From the NCBI RefSeq assembly GCF_029537235.1, contig NZ_CP120638.1, positions 4,156,501 to 4,220,500 on the forward strand: DNA of 64,000 nucleotides. The letters are read 5' to 3'. The notes under the pieces were generated by a model, which was not told the origin of the DNA, did no database searches, and saw only the letters and a list, made by a program, of their open reading frames with translations. The stretch's first letter is position 1, and each line of letters starts with the position of its first letter. Origin of the DNA: Rhizobium sp. 32-5/1. Lineage in GTDB: Bacteria > Pseudomonadota > Alphaproteobacteria > Rhizobiales > Rhizobiaceae. Below are positions 16,733-25,612 of this stretch, piece by piece. A program made the translations under genes and the position numbers.

Positions 16733-17563
16733 TCACCGCTTCAAATGCCGTGTCAGGCGGTCTTCGATCCAGGCCCAGAGGTTGCGCAGGATTTCGACCA
16801 TGATGAGGTAGAGGACGGCGGCCCAGAGGTACATCTGGAAGTCGTAGGTGCGCGAGAAGGCGCGGCGGGTTTCGCCCATCAGGTCGAAGACGGTGACGAT
16901 GGCGACGATGGCGGAGCCCTTGATCATCAGGATGATCTCGTTGCCATAGGGACGCAGCGCCACGATCATGGCCTGCGGCAGGATGATCTTGAAGAAGGCG
17001 ATGCGTTTGGGCAGGCCGAGAGCCGCTGCCCCTTCGTGCTGGCCGCGCGGCACGCTCTGGATGGCGCCGCGCAGGATTTCGGCCTGGTAGGCGGCGGTGT
17101 TCAGCGTGAACGTCAACAGCGCGCAGAACCAGGCGTCGCGGAACAGGGTCCAGAGGCCGACAGCCTCGAGATAGGGGCGGAAGCTGCCGAAACCGTAGTA
17201 GACGAGGAACAACTGAGTGATCAACGGCGTGCCGCGGAAGAAATAGACGTAGATATAGGCGATCCAGGACAGGGCCTTGTTCTTCGTCATGCGGGCGTAT
17301 GCCAGCGGCAGCGACAGGATGCCGCCCAGCACGACGGAGATGCTGACGAGCGTCAGCGTGACGCCGAGACCGGAGATAAAGCTCGGGCCGTATTTGGTGA
17401 GCTTTTCGACGCTCCAGCTCTCGACCACGAATAGGAAGATGCCGACGGAGGCGGCAAGCCAGATACCGAGCGCGATGTTGCCGATCAGGCGCGACGCGGT
17501 GAAGCGGCGCAGGGCCTCGGGCGGGGCGGGAAGGGCGGGAAGCATGGTTTCGCGATGGCTCAT
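16733..17563 (-). CDS. polar amino acid ABC transporter permease (HisM-like)
   Basis: 276 residues. Start at 17563 (MSHRETMLP) is preferred because it overlaps the stop of the preceding permease gene (ATGA). An N-terminal helix precedes a His/Glu/Gln/Arg/opine-type permease domain: FISGLGVTLTLVSISVVLGG, FFRGTPLITQLFLVYYG, and the EAA loop YQAEILRGAIQSVPRGQHEGAAALG. Partner of the next permease and of the binding protein upstream. No ATP-binding gene follows: the next gene on this strand is usg. Confidence 0.9.
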   Translation of the reverse strand: MSHRETMLPALPAPPEALRRFTASRLIGNIALGIWLAASVGIFLFVVESWSVEKLTKYGPSFISGLGVTLTLVSISVVLGGILSLPLAYARMTKNKALSWIAYIYVYFFRGTPLITQLFLVYYGFGSFRPYLEAVGLWTLFRDAWFCALLTFTLNTAAYQAEILRGAIQSVPRGQHEGAAALGLPKRIAFFKIILPQAMIVALRPYGNEIILMIKGSAIVAIVTVFDLMGETRRAFSRTYDFQMYLWAAVLYLIMVEILRNLWAWIEDRLTRHLKR

Positions 17564-18362
17564 CGTGCGACCTCCGAGCGTTTCGTCCAGCGTTCGAGCG
17601 CGGAAAAGACCAGCGAGGAGGCCATTGCCAGGATCAGGAAGAGCAGGCACGCGAGCGAAAAGAATTCAAAGGCGTGTTTCGTGACGCGGGCGGCAACACC
17701 GGTCTGGCGCAGGATGTCGGGCAGGCCGATGACGGAGACCAGAGCTGTATCCTTCAGAAGCGCCATCCAGAGATTTCCAAGGCCGGGCAGCGCGATGCGC
17801 ACCAGTTGCGGCAGGATGATCAGCCGCATGGTCTTGCCCCGATGCAGCCCGAGCGCATCGCCCGCCTCGTATTGGCCACGGGGATTGCCTTGAAGGCGGA
17901 GAGAAGGACCTCGGAACAATAGGCGGAAAAGACGACGCCGAGCGCGATCATGCCGGCAACAAAGGCATTGATCTCGACGGGACCTTCATAGCCGATGCCC
18001 GCCATGAACTGCTGGGCGAGGATCTGCAGGCCGTAATAGACGATGAACAGCGTCAGCAGTTCCGGCAGGCCGCGGAAGATGGTGGTGTAGATGTTGGTCG
18101 CCAGCCGCAGCGATTTTTCCTCGGACTGCTTGGCAAGCGCGATGAAGAAGCCGAGAAACAGGCCGATCGGCAGGGTGCAGAGTGCCAGGCTGGCGGTGAT
18201 CAGAAAGCCAAATGCGATCTCGTCGCCCCAGCCGACATCGCCGCAGGACAGCAGCGTTTCTGACGCAAAGAGCCGAAAAATTCCGATCGGACCACAAAGC
18301 GGATCAACGATCGCGGCAATCCACGACACGATCGACGATAGGGCGGCAAACGCAGCCTGCAT
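17560..18362 (-). CDS. polar amino acid ABC transporter permease (HisQ-like), frame broken
   Basis: About 267 residues starting at 18362 (MQAAFAALSS). Family features: FGFLITASLALCTLPIGLFLG, IFRGLPELLTLFIVYYG, and the EAA loop CSEVLLSAFKAIPRGQYEAG DALGL. The frame breaks within that loop at the G run 17880-17883 (C run on the coding strand); one added base joins FKAIP to RGQYEAG exactly as in homologues. Its stop overlaps the HisM-like start. With the binding protein it forms a lysine/arginine/ornithine- or opine-type importer; specificity is not decided. Confidence 0.88.
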
Positions 18363-18420
18363 ATGTCTGTTTTCCCCTGCACGGCCTTTTCGGCTCGCTT
18401 GTTGTTGTGGCCTTTTGTCA

Positions 18421-18452
18421 AACAAAAACGGCGGAAGGGCAAGCCTTCCGCC
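18421..18452 (-). terminator. hairpin plus T-rich tail between binding-protein and permease genes
   Basis: On the minus strand a 9-bp stem (GGCGGAAGG/CCTTCCGCC, 18430-18452) with a five-base loop is followed by GTTTTTGTT (18429-18421). It sits between the binding-protein stop and the permease start. Such hairpins commonly stabilise or partly terminate the abundant binding-protein mRNA, giving it excess over the permeases. Confidence 0.7.
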
Positions 18453-18477
18453 ATCGCATTTTCGAAAGTGCTGAAAA

Positions 18478-19260
18478 TCAGCCGCCGTAGACGTCGAAGT
18501 CGAAATACTTGTCGTTGATCTTCTTGTATTCGCCGTTGGCGCGGATAGCCTTGATGGCGGCGCTGAACTTGTCCGCCAGCGCAGTTTCGCCCTTGCGTAC
18601 CGCGATGCCGGCACCAACGCCGTTGATCTTCGGATCGGGCGTCAGCGCCTTCAGGATCTTGCAGCAGGCGCCGTCTTCGGTCTTCAGCCATGAGGAGAGG
18701 ACCACGACGTCATCAATGACGGCATCGACGCGGCCATTGGCGACATCGAGCTTGTATTCGTCCGGCGTCGGGTAGAGCTTCAGCTCGGAATCCTTGAAAT
18801 AGGCTTCGGCATAGTTGGAATGTGTCGTCGACGACTGCGCGCCGAGCGTCTTTCCGGCCAAGCCTTCAGCCGTGGCATCGGTGATGGTCAGATCCTTCGG
18901 TACGACGATCGCCGGGCCGGTGTTGTAATATTTTTCGCTGAAATCGACCTTTTCCTGGCGCTCGGGCGTGATCGACATCGAGGCGATGATCGCATCGAAC
19001 TTCTTGGAGAGCAGAGCCGGAATGATGCCGTCCCAATCCTGGGTGACGAAGGTGCATTCGGCCTTCATCTCGGTGCAGAGCGCCTTGGCGATGTCGATGT
19101 CGAAGCCGGTCAGTGTGCCGTCCGCTTCAAGATTGTTGAAGGGCGGGTAGGCACCTTCCGTGCCGATCACGATTTTTTCGCCTTCAGCCATGGCGGTTCC
19201 GGCCATGAGCGCGAAAACGGCAGCCGAAGCGGCGACTGCCAGACGTTTGGAAATACGCAT
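18478..19260 (-). CDS. periplasmic amino acid-binding protein of ABC importer
   Basis: 260 residues. A clear signal peptide (LAVAASAAVFALMAGTAMA, cut before EGEKIVIG) is followed by a type 2 solute-binding domain: EGAYPPFNNLEADGTLTGFD, DWDGIIPALLSKKFDAIIAS, MSITPERQEKVDFSEKYYNT, and DAVIDDVVVL. The pattern matches lysine/arginine/ornithine- or octopine/nopaline-type binders. The start at 19260 is chosen because AGAGAGG lies six bases upstream; the ATG at 19266 would abut that site. First gene of the operon SBP-HisQ-HisM. Confidence 0.9.
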   Translation of the reverse strand: MRISKRLAVAASAAVFALMAGTAMAEGEKIVIGTEGAYPPFNNLEADGTLTGFDIDIAKALCTEMKAECTFVTQDWDGIIPALLSKKFDAIIASMSITPERQEKVDFSEKYYNTGPAIVVPKDLTITDATAEGLAGKTLGAQSSTTHSNYAEAYFKDSELKLYPTPDEYKLDVANGRVDAVIDDVVVLSSWLKTEDGACCKILKALTPDPKINGVGAGIAVRKGETALADKFSAAIKAIRANGEYKKINDKYFDFDVYGG

Positions 19261-19613
19261 GTTCATCCTCTCTGTTGGCGGACATCCGTTTTCTTGTTTT
19301 TTGCGGATATCCGGTATGCCGGGCATTCTTGTGCCGGTCTGCGGCGATATTCCTACGCATTGCCGGAGAAAATCAACAGGAAACCCACAAAACACCACCG
19401 AAACTTCATGTCGTGACATCGCAGGCCTCGCCGGCTGCAAGACGGCCTCTATGTGTTGTGCAGGATGAATGCGCCGTTCATCACGAGTTAATCGCGGTTC
19501 CGCTAGGTACCGCAGGGAACTTTGACTGAAATCCCACGATTCGCTGCCCGCACCATTCGGCAGCGGGCGGCCGATGGGAATAGAGACAAGACCTCTCCAA
19601 GGAGGAGACAGAC
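19261..19613. other. divergent intergenic region between SBP operon and OmpA gene
   Basis: 353 bases without a gene, holding the 5' regions of both divergent units. On the OmpA side an inverted repeat CGCTGCC (19542-19548) / GGCAGCG (19559-19565) would form a 7-bp leader hairpin about 40 bases before the start, and a strong ribosome site (AAGGAGGAG) lies just before ATG 19614. I see no confident promoter hexamers. Confidence 0.5.
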
Positions 19614-21778
19614 ATGACTATCCGATCCAGACTATTCGCTACCGTTGCTATGCCCGTATTGGCGGCATCGATGGTTTTTGAGCCGGCAATGGCTGCAAAT
19701 CTTGCCTCCTCCTTCGAGGTCGCACAGGCTGAAGAAGCGCCGCAGGGCGAAGCGCAGCCGACCGAAGAGGAATTGCTGCTTCTCCAACAGCAGAAGGCCG
19801 CCGAGGATGCGGCTGCCGCTGAGCAGAAGGCTGCCGAGGATGCTGCCGCGGCAGCGGCTGGGGCTGAGCAGAAGGCTGCAGAGGATGCGGCTGCCGCCGC
19901 CGAACAGCAGGCTGCAGAGCAGAAGGCCGCAGAAGACGCAGCTGCGGCCGAACAACAGGCTTTGGAACAAAAAGCAGCCGAGGACGCTGCAACTGCGGCT
20001 GCTGCCGCTGAACAACAGGCATCGGACCAGAAGGCTGCAGAAGATGCTGCGGCTGCGGCTGCTGCCACCGAACAACAGGCTTTGGAACAAAAGCTGCCGA
20101 GGACGCCGCAGCTGCGGCCGCTGCCGCTGCCGCTGAACAGCAGGCCGGCGAACAGAAGGCTGCCGAGGATGCCGCTTCGGCTGAGAAGCAGGCTGCTGAA
20201 AAGAAGGCTGCTGACGATGCGGCCGCCGCCGCCGAACAAAAGGCTGCCGAAGACGCGCTGAAAGCGCAGGAGCAGCAGCCGGCTCCGACCACCACTGAAC
20301 AGCCGGCAACGGCAGAGCAGCCGGCAACCGGCGAACAGCCCGTCGTCGAGGGCCAGCCGCCTGCAACTGCTGAGCAGCCTGTTGTTGAAGGTCAGCCGCC
20401 GGCGACCGGAGAGCAGCCGGCGACGGCTGACCAGCAGCCGATCGACCCCGCAGCTGAGCAGCAGCAGACGACGACGGAAACACCGGCTCAGCCTGTGCCC
20501 GTGCCAGAGATTGTCGATACGACCACGCCGGAACAGAAACAGGAAATTGCTGCCGACCCGGCACAGACCGACGAGACGATCGTGCTTCCGATCGAAGACG
20601 GCGCTGCCGTTCTCGACAGCGACAAGGATGCCGACAATGCTGGCGGCCAGACGGCCCGCGATGAGCGCAAGAAACTGCGTGAAAGCCAGCGTAGCGAGGA
20701 AGAGGTCGTTGCGCCTCCGACCACGGACGCCGATGCACAGGCGAAGCTGACCACAGTCGAGCCAGCCGCGATTCAGGCCGGAATCACAGAAGAAGGCGAG
20801 AAGCTCGACGCCGCGCCGACCTTTGCGACGCCCGGCGTGACCAATGTCGAAAACAATACTGTCAACAATACCGTCGTCAACAATACCGTGAACAACAACA
20901 CGGTAACCAACAACGTGACGAACGTGGTCGTTCAGGAGCAAATCGACAATCGCACGGTTCTCAGTGTCGACAACCAGATCATCATCCGCAACGATGATCG
21001 TCCGCGACTGCGCAGGGACTCGGAAGAGAGCTTCTACGAAGAGCTTTCGCGCGGTCGGGTTCGCGAAACGATTGTTCGTCCAGGTGGCGGCCGTCTTGTG
21101 ACGGTGTACGATCGATACGGCGACATCATCCAACGCTCGCGCATCAGTCGTGACGGTGAAGAGTACCTGATGGTCTATGCGCCGGAACCAGAGACGGACC
21201 GTCCGCCGCGGATCCGGGACATTGGCTACGAACTGCCGCCGATGCGCCTGCGCATTCCGGTTCGCGACTATATCATCGACACATCGAGCGACCCGGACCG
21301 CGACTATTACGACTTCCTGGCCGAGCCGCCGGTCGAACAGGTCGAGCGCGTCTATTCGATCGACGAGGTGAAGTATTCGGCCCGTATCCGCGACAAGGTG
21401 CGCCGCATCGATCTGGACACGATCACCTTTGCGTCCGGCAGTGCGGAAGTGCCGCTTGCCCAGGCAAAGACCCTGCGCAAGGTGGCGACAGCCATCAGCG
21501 AGGTGCTTGAAAAGGATCAGGGCGAGACCTTCCTGATAGAGGGCCACACGGACGCCGTAGGCAAGGATCAGCCCAATCTGGTCCTGTCTGACCAGCGGGC
21601 GGAATCGGTCGCCGAACTCCTGACCGAGGTCTACGGCATTCCGCCGGAAAATCTCGTCACGCAGGGTTATGGCGAGCGGTATCTGAAGGTGAAGACGCAG
21701 GTTGCCGAGCAGCAGAACCGCCGTGTCACCATTCGTCGCGTTACCGCTCTTGTGCGCCCGGTTGCCCAGGCGAACTGA
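19614..21778 (+). CDS. large OmpA-family outer-membrane protein with Ala-rich repeats, frame broken
   Basis: About 721 residues after repair. Signal peptide: residues 1-27 ending FEPAMA. Residues ~58-220 are imperfect repeats of the type EQKAAEDAAAAAE, a helical Ala/Glu/Gln/Lys coiled-coil region; ~220-300 is a Pro/Thr/Glu-rich linker with repeats like EQPVVEGQPPAT; ~410-435 is an Asn/Thr/Val repeat; and the C-terminal ~125 residues are an OmpA peptidoglycan-binding domain (ITFASGSAEVPLAQAKTL, LIEGHTDAVGKDQPNLVLSD, QGYGERYLKVKT). The frame breaks at the A run 20089-20092; one added A matches the EQKAAED repeat used elsewhere. Likely anchors the outer membrane to peptidoglycan across a long spacer. 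Expression is probably high (strong RBS, strong terminator). Confidence 0.85.
19788..20265 (+). repeat. degenerate Ala/Glu/Gln/Lys coding repeat in OmpA-family gene
   Basis: About a dozen imperfect units related to CAGAAGGCTGCCGAGGATGC, each encoding roughly EQKAAEDAAA with Ala runs of variable length. Units differ by silent changes, so the array is old but could still vary in copy number by recombination. The frame break of the gene lies inside this array. Confidence 0.8.
20842..20930 (+). repeat. Asn-Thr-Val coding repeat in OmpA-family gene
   Basis: The DNA repeats AACAATACCGT-like units and encodes a run of NNTV, NNTVV, NNTVNNNTVT and NNVTN. Six or seven tandem Asn-Asn-Thr-Val-like units are unusual in this window and suggest a stacked beta structure. 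Confidence 0.75.
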
Positions 21779-21803
21779 TCAAAGCCCTATCCGAAAGAAC
21801 ATG

Positions 21804-21830
21804 CCGCCGGAGCAATCCGGCGGTTTTTTT
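21804..21830 (+). terminator. rho-independent terminator of the OmpA-family gene
   Basis: Stem CCGCCGGA/TCCGGCGG with loop GCAA (21804-21823) followed by seven T (21824-21830), 26 bases after the stop. Its T run touches the stop codon of convergent mobB. Confidence 0.93.
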
Positions 21831-22343
21831 ACGACTTGGCCAGCCCTGTGACCCGTTCGACGAAATCGGCGATGGCACTGGTGTCGTCGAGGTCGAAGAT
21901 CGGCAGGTGGCTGTCGGTAACAGCGTGGTCGGCTGCGATCGCGGCGATATGCGGGTCCGTCGGTGCTAGCGGCTCGCGGTTTTTGCGTCCAGCCGGCGGG
22001 CTTCGATTTTTGGGATGGGCTCGCGCTTGTAGCCTTCGATCAGGACGAGATCGCAAGGGGCCAGCCTGGAAAGGATTTCCTCGAAGCTTGGCTCGGGGCC
22101 GCCGCGTAGTTCGTGCATGATGGCATAACGCGTGCCGGAGACGATCGTGACCTCATGCGCGCCGGCCTCGCGGTGGCGAAAGCTGTCGGCGCCGACCTTG
22201 TCGATGTCGAAATCATGATGGGCGTGCTTGATGGTCGAGACGCGGTAGCCGCGACGGGTCAGTTCCGTGACGAGACGTACGGCAAGGCCCGTCTTGCCTG
22301 AATTCTTCCAGCCGGCAATGCCGAAAATCCTTGGCGCCGTCAT
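21829..22343 (-). CDS. mobB: molybdopterin-guanine dinucleotide biosynthesis protein B, frame broken
   Basis: About 171 residues. P-loop GTP-binding adaptor that assists MobA in making the bis-MGD cofactor. Start FGIAGWKNSGKTGLAVRL has the Walker A motif; then STIKHAHHDFDIDKVGADSF, the family hallmark, and LVLIEGYKREPIPKIE. The frame breaks at the T run 21980-21984 (A run on the coding strand); adding one base gives LDAKNREPLAPTDPHIAAIA and an intact C-terminus ending AIADFVERVTGLAKS. ATG overlaps the mobA stop, so the genes are coupled. Confidence 0.88.
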
Positions 22344-22999
22344 GGTGTTTCCGTCTCCAGCAAAGCGAGCCAGCGTTCGGCCTCGGCATGATCCGCAGGC
22401 GTGTTGATGTTGTAGAACAGGTCGAACGGCCCGGCTTTGGTCTCGATAACAGGAAATTCCACTGATACCATCGGATGTCTGGCGATGAAGCTGCGGACAC
22501 GGCGCTTGTCATCGGACAGGAGAAAATCCTCGAGATCGTCGGCGATGGCCACCGGCCAGAGGCCGAAGATCGGGTGCATGGTGCCGCTGGTGTGGGCGAT
22601 GGCGATTTCGTCATTTCGCTTCCTGGCGGCGACAAGTCTTGATACGAGGTCCGTCGGAAAGAACGGCGTATCGGTCGGTACCGTGATCACGGCTTCCTTG
22701 TCGGGATGCGCGAGGCTTGTATGGCGCAGCGCCGACAGGACGCCTGCAAGCGGGCCGAGGCGACCTGCGACGCTGTCCGGGAAGCTTGTGACACCTTGGG
22801 GCAAGAGAAGCGGTGGGACGGCATTGCTGTTGACGCTGATGTGCGCCACCTGGGGCTTGAGCCGCTCGATGATCCGCTCGATCATCGACAGAGTGCCCAG
22901 CGGGAGGGCTGATTTGTCCTGCCCCATGCGTGAAGACAGGCCACCGGCGATGATCACTGCGGGAAAGTCTGTCGCTGATGGTATCGCGCTGGTTCTCAT
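22340..22999 (-). CDS. mobA: molybdenum cofactor guanylyltransferase
   Basis: 219 residues. Transfers GMP from GTP to Mo-molybdopterin. Nucleotide-binding motif VIIAGGLSSRMGQDKSALPL, then DSVAGRLGPLAGVLSAL and VPTDTPFFPTDL with the metal-binding Asp, and FYNINTPADHAEAERWL at the end, all typical of MobA. Overlaps both the upstream exporter gene and mobB by four bases. Products feed Mo enzymes such as nitrate reductase or formate dehydrogenase, none of which is in the window. Confidence 0.92.
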   Translation of the reverse strand: MRTSAIPSATDFPAVIIAGGLSSRMGQDKSALPLGTLSMIERIIERLKPQVAHISVNSNAVPPLLLPQGVTSFPDSVAGRLGPLAGVLSALRHTSLAHPDKEAVITVPTDTPFFPTDLVSRLVAARKRNDEIAIAHTSGTMHPIFGLWPVAIADDLEDFLLSDDKRRVRSFIARHPMVSVEFPVIETKAGPFDLFYNINTPADHAEAERWLALLETETP

Positions 23000-24222
23000 C
23001 CCTGCTGCTCCGCAAGTCTCGTTCGCAAACGCCTGTCGGCGCCGATGATCGACAGGGTCGCGATAATGCCGGCAAGGCTTGCCGCTGCCATCACGGCCAA
23101 AAGCGGGAAAATGCCGGTTTCTACCGTGAGAATGCTGCCGGCCACCGCCGACAGCAGCGCACCGCCGCCGATTGTCAGGGCACCGCCGAGACCGGACGCT
23201 GAGCCGGCCAGATGCGGGCGGACGCTGACGATGCCGGCATTGGCGCTCGGCAGGCTGATACCATTGCCGGCGCCGACGAAAAACATTGGCGCGAAGAAGG
23301 CGAGGGCAAATTCAAAGCCCGCGAGAAACAAGGCTGCGGTTATGGAAATGCCGGCAAGCGTGATGAACCCGCCCAGCAGCATCATGGTGCCGGTGCCGAT
23401 CCGGCGAGCGTAGCGGCCGGACAGGAAATTGCCCACCATGTAGCCGAAGGCCGTGAAGCAGAAATAGAGGCCGAGCGCCGTCGGCGACATGCCGAGCAGC
23501 GTGCTGCCGACGAAGGGCGCTCCACCGAGAAAGGCGAAAAACACGCCGGATGCGAAGGTCGTCGTCAGCGTGTAACCCCAGAAGGCGCCGGAAGAGAGTA
23601 ACTCCGGATAGGCCCTAAATTGTGCCGCGAAACTCTCGGATGGGCTGTCATTGGTTTCCTTGAGATCGAGCCAGACGACGCCCATGACCAGCAGGCCGAA
23701 GACGAGGATCGCGACGAAATTGGCCTGCCAGCCGAAGAGATCGCTGAGCACGCCCCCAAGGACGGGGCCGATCATCGGCACGATGGTCATGCCCATCGTC
23801 ACATAACCGATCATTGAGGCTGCTTCCTCCATCGGCACCATGTCGCGCACAATAGCCCGGGATAGAACGAGGCCGGCGATCAGCGTCGTCTGCAGCATGC
23901 GGCCGATGAGGAAAACCTCGATCGATGTGGCCGCAATACAGACCAGTGTCGCCAGGAGAAATAGACCGACGCCCGACAGGAGGACCGGCCGGCGGCCGTA
24001 GCGATCCGACAAAGGGCCGATGATCAGCTGCAGGACCGCGGTGCCGGCGAGATAGCCTGAAATGGCGAGCTGGATCGTCGCGTAGTTTGCGCCGAAATCG
24101 GCCGCCATAGCGGGCAAAGCCGGCAGGAACATGTTCATGTTGAGCGCGCTCAGGCCGGCAATCAGCACCAGCGTCACGATGTGCGGCGGTGTTCTTCGGT
24201 CGAGAAAGCGGGGCTGGATCAT
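22996..24222 (-). CDS. Bcr/CflA family MFS multidrug exporter
   Basis: 408 residues, about 12 helices. DHA1-type signatures: LNMNMFLPALPAMAADFGA, GPLSDRYGRRPVLLSGVGLF (motif A), and SRAIVRDMVPMEEAASMIGY with the motif C helix GPVLGGVLSDLFGW. Family members export bicyclomycin, chloramphenicol or cysteine/peptides. Its stop overlaps mobA, so drug-type exporter and cofactor genes share one transcript; the EamA gene lies 30 bases upstream on the same strand. Confidence 0.9.
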   Translation of the reverse strand: MIQPRFLDRRTPPHIVTLVLIAGLSALNMNMFLPALPAMAADFGANYATIQLAISGYLAGTAVLQLIIGPLSDRYGRRPVLLSGVGLFLLATLVCIAATSIEVFLIGRMLQTTLIAGLVLSRAIVRDMVPMEEAASMIGYVTMGMTIVPMIGPVLGGVLSDLFGWQANFVAILVFGLLVMGVVWLDLKETNDSPSESFAAQFRAYPELLSSGAFWGYTLTTTFASGVFFAFLGGAPFVGSTLLGMSPTALGLYFCFTAFGYMVGNFLSGRYARRIGTGTMMLLGGFITLAGISITAALFLAGFEFALAFFAPMFFVGAGNGISLPSANAGIVSVRPHLAGSASGLGGALTIGGGALLSAVAGSILTVETGIFPLLAVMAAASLAGIIATLSIIGADRRLRTRLAEQQG

Positions 24223-24252
24223 GCTAGATGCACTCTATTTCGGCGGTATGGG

Positions 24253-25161
24253 CTATTTCGGCGATTCGGGGACTGATCGCTGGGCGACCGCCTCGACGCG
24301 GCGCTTGTTTTCGCGGGCGAAGGTATAAAGGCCGGATGCGACGATCACCACGATGCCTGTTATCATCCAGACATCCGGTTTTTCTGCAAAGAACAGTATG
24401 CCGATGCCAATCGACCAGATCAGGCTGGTATAGCGGAACGGGGCGATGATGGCGATCTCGCCATTGCGCATGGCCAGCACGATGCACTGGTAGCCGACCA
24501 AAAGAAGCAGGCTGGCGGCGGCCAGGTGACCAAAGGAGACGAGGCTCATCGGCTGCCAGCCGCCAAGCGGCACGACCATGACCGCGCCGGTCAGGGTGAT
24601 GACCACGGCAGTGATGACGGAGATGAACAGCGACGGCACCGCCGGATCGATGCGGCGGGTGCAAAGATCGCGGATGGCGGCACAGAAGACGGAGGCAACG
24701 ACATTCAGCGCGGCTATGGTGAAGCCCTCAGGCCCCGGCCGCAATATGATCAGCACGCCGAGAAAACCGACCAGGATGGCGAGCCAACGCCGCCAGCCGA
24801 CGGGCTCCGAGAGGAAAAGGGCGGCCCCCAGCGTTACGGCAAGCGGCAGGGCCTGAAGAATGGCGGACGCGTTTGCCAGCGGGATCTGCCCGAGCGCATT
24901 GATATAGGTGATGGAGGCGCCGACTTCCGCGACGATGCGAAGGGCGATAGCCGGTTTCCTAAGCAAGGTGATCGACCGCATTGCGCCGAAATGCCAGGCC
25001 AGCGCCAGCACCAGGAGGGATGTCAGGAAACCGCGGACCAGCATGATCTGGCCGACGTTCATTTCGCCCGTGACCGATTTGACCAGCGCGTCGTTGCAGG
25101 TGAAGCCTGCCATCGCGAGGCACATGAAGATCGCGCCGCGCAGATTGGCGGAAGATTGCAT
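24253..25161 (-). CDS. EamA/DMT superfamily permease
   Basis: 302 residues from ATG 25161 (MQSSANLRGAIF). Ten predicted helices in two EamA repeats; typical segments are FTCNDALVKSVTGEMNVGQI, IPLANASAILQALPLAVTL and LAMRNGEIAIIAPFRYTSLI. Such RhaT/YdcZ/RarD-like carriers export metabolites or amino acids; substrate unknown. First gene of a likely four-gene unit EamA-Bcr-mobA-mobB. Confidence 0.88.
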   Translation of the reverse strand: MQSSANLRGAIFMCLAMAGFTCNDALVKSVTGEMNVGQIMLVRGFLTSLLVLALAWHFGAMRSITLLRKPAIALRIVAEVGASITYINALGQIPLANASAILQALPLAVTLGAALFLSEPVGWRRWLAILVGFLGVLIILRPGPEGFTIAALNVVASVFCAAIRDLCTRRIDPAVPSLFISVITAVVITLTGAVMVVPLGGWQPMSLVSFGHLAAASLLLLVGYQCIVLAMRNGEIAIIAPFRYTSLIWSIGIGILFFAEKPDVWMITGIVVIVASGLYTFARENKRRVEAVAQRSVPESPK

Positions 25162-25612
25162 TTTTTCCTGGTCCGCCGAAGCGTTATATATGCCTGCTCC
25201 ATTGCCTGTAAAACAGGCGGATAGGCATTCGTAATGCGGATGATTTGCCCAACTGTAAAGCATCGGATGGGATTTTATGCAACGCTTATCCCGTCTGCGG
25301 CGTCGTTTTGTGTGATCGGCGACCAGGGCTGGAAACATCCCTTTATTCGCATCTAATAATACACGCCCTGTTTGCGCCCGTTGCCGTAAAATGCAGTATT
25401 CATTGCGGAAATATTAAGTTTCACTAACTATGGTCCACCTATCCCGCTGTCCTTTCGCATGATGTGAATGGCCGATGTAATGGAAGATCGCTTCCGTCAG
25501 GTCGGTCGGAATATGCTGAGGGCGCACCTTGATGCGCGCGGCATATGGGCTCTTCGATGATGAAGATCGCCCTGCGGGAATGACAGATTTTCTCATCATC
25601 TGGAGTTCCGGA
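25162..25612. other. intergenic region with nested hairpin upstream of the EamA gene
   Basis: 451 bases between divergent genes, poorer in GC than its surroundings. Near the EamA start there is a nested inverted repeat: outer ATGCCT (25190-25195)/AGGCAT (25223-25228), inner GCCTGT (25204-25209)/ACAGGC (25213-25218). It would lie in the 5' leader of the EamA mRNA. The rest holds the promoter side of the chemoreceptor gene; I identify no certain hexamers and no gene. Confidence 0.5.

Noticed and set aside
19788..20265. Repeat array that might be read as a CRISPR-like or minisatellite element
   Set aside because: Repeats have no constant spacers, are in frame and encode EQKAAED-type units; there are no cas genes.
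19481..21547. 688-codon open frame on the minus strand over the OmpA-family gene
   Set aside because: Its Leu/Ser/Arg/Ala-rich runs are the mirror of the coding repeat on the plus strand, where signal peptide, OmpA domain, RBS and terminator are all present.
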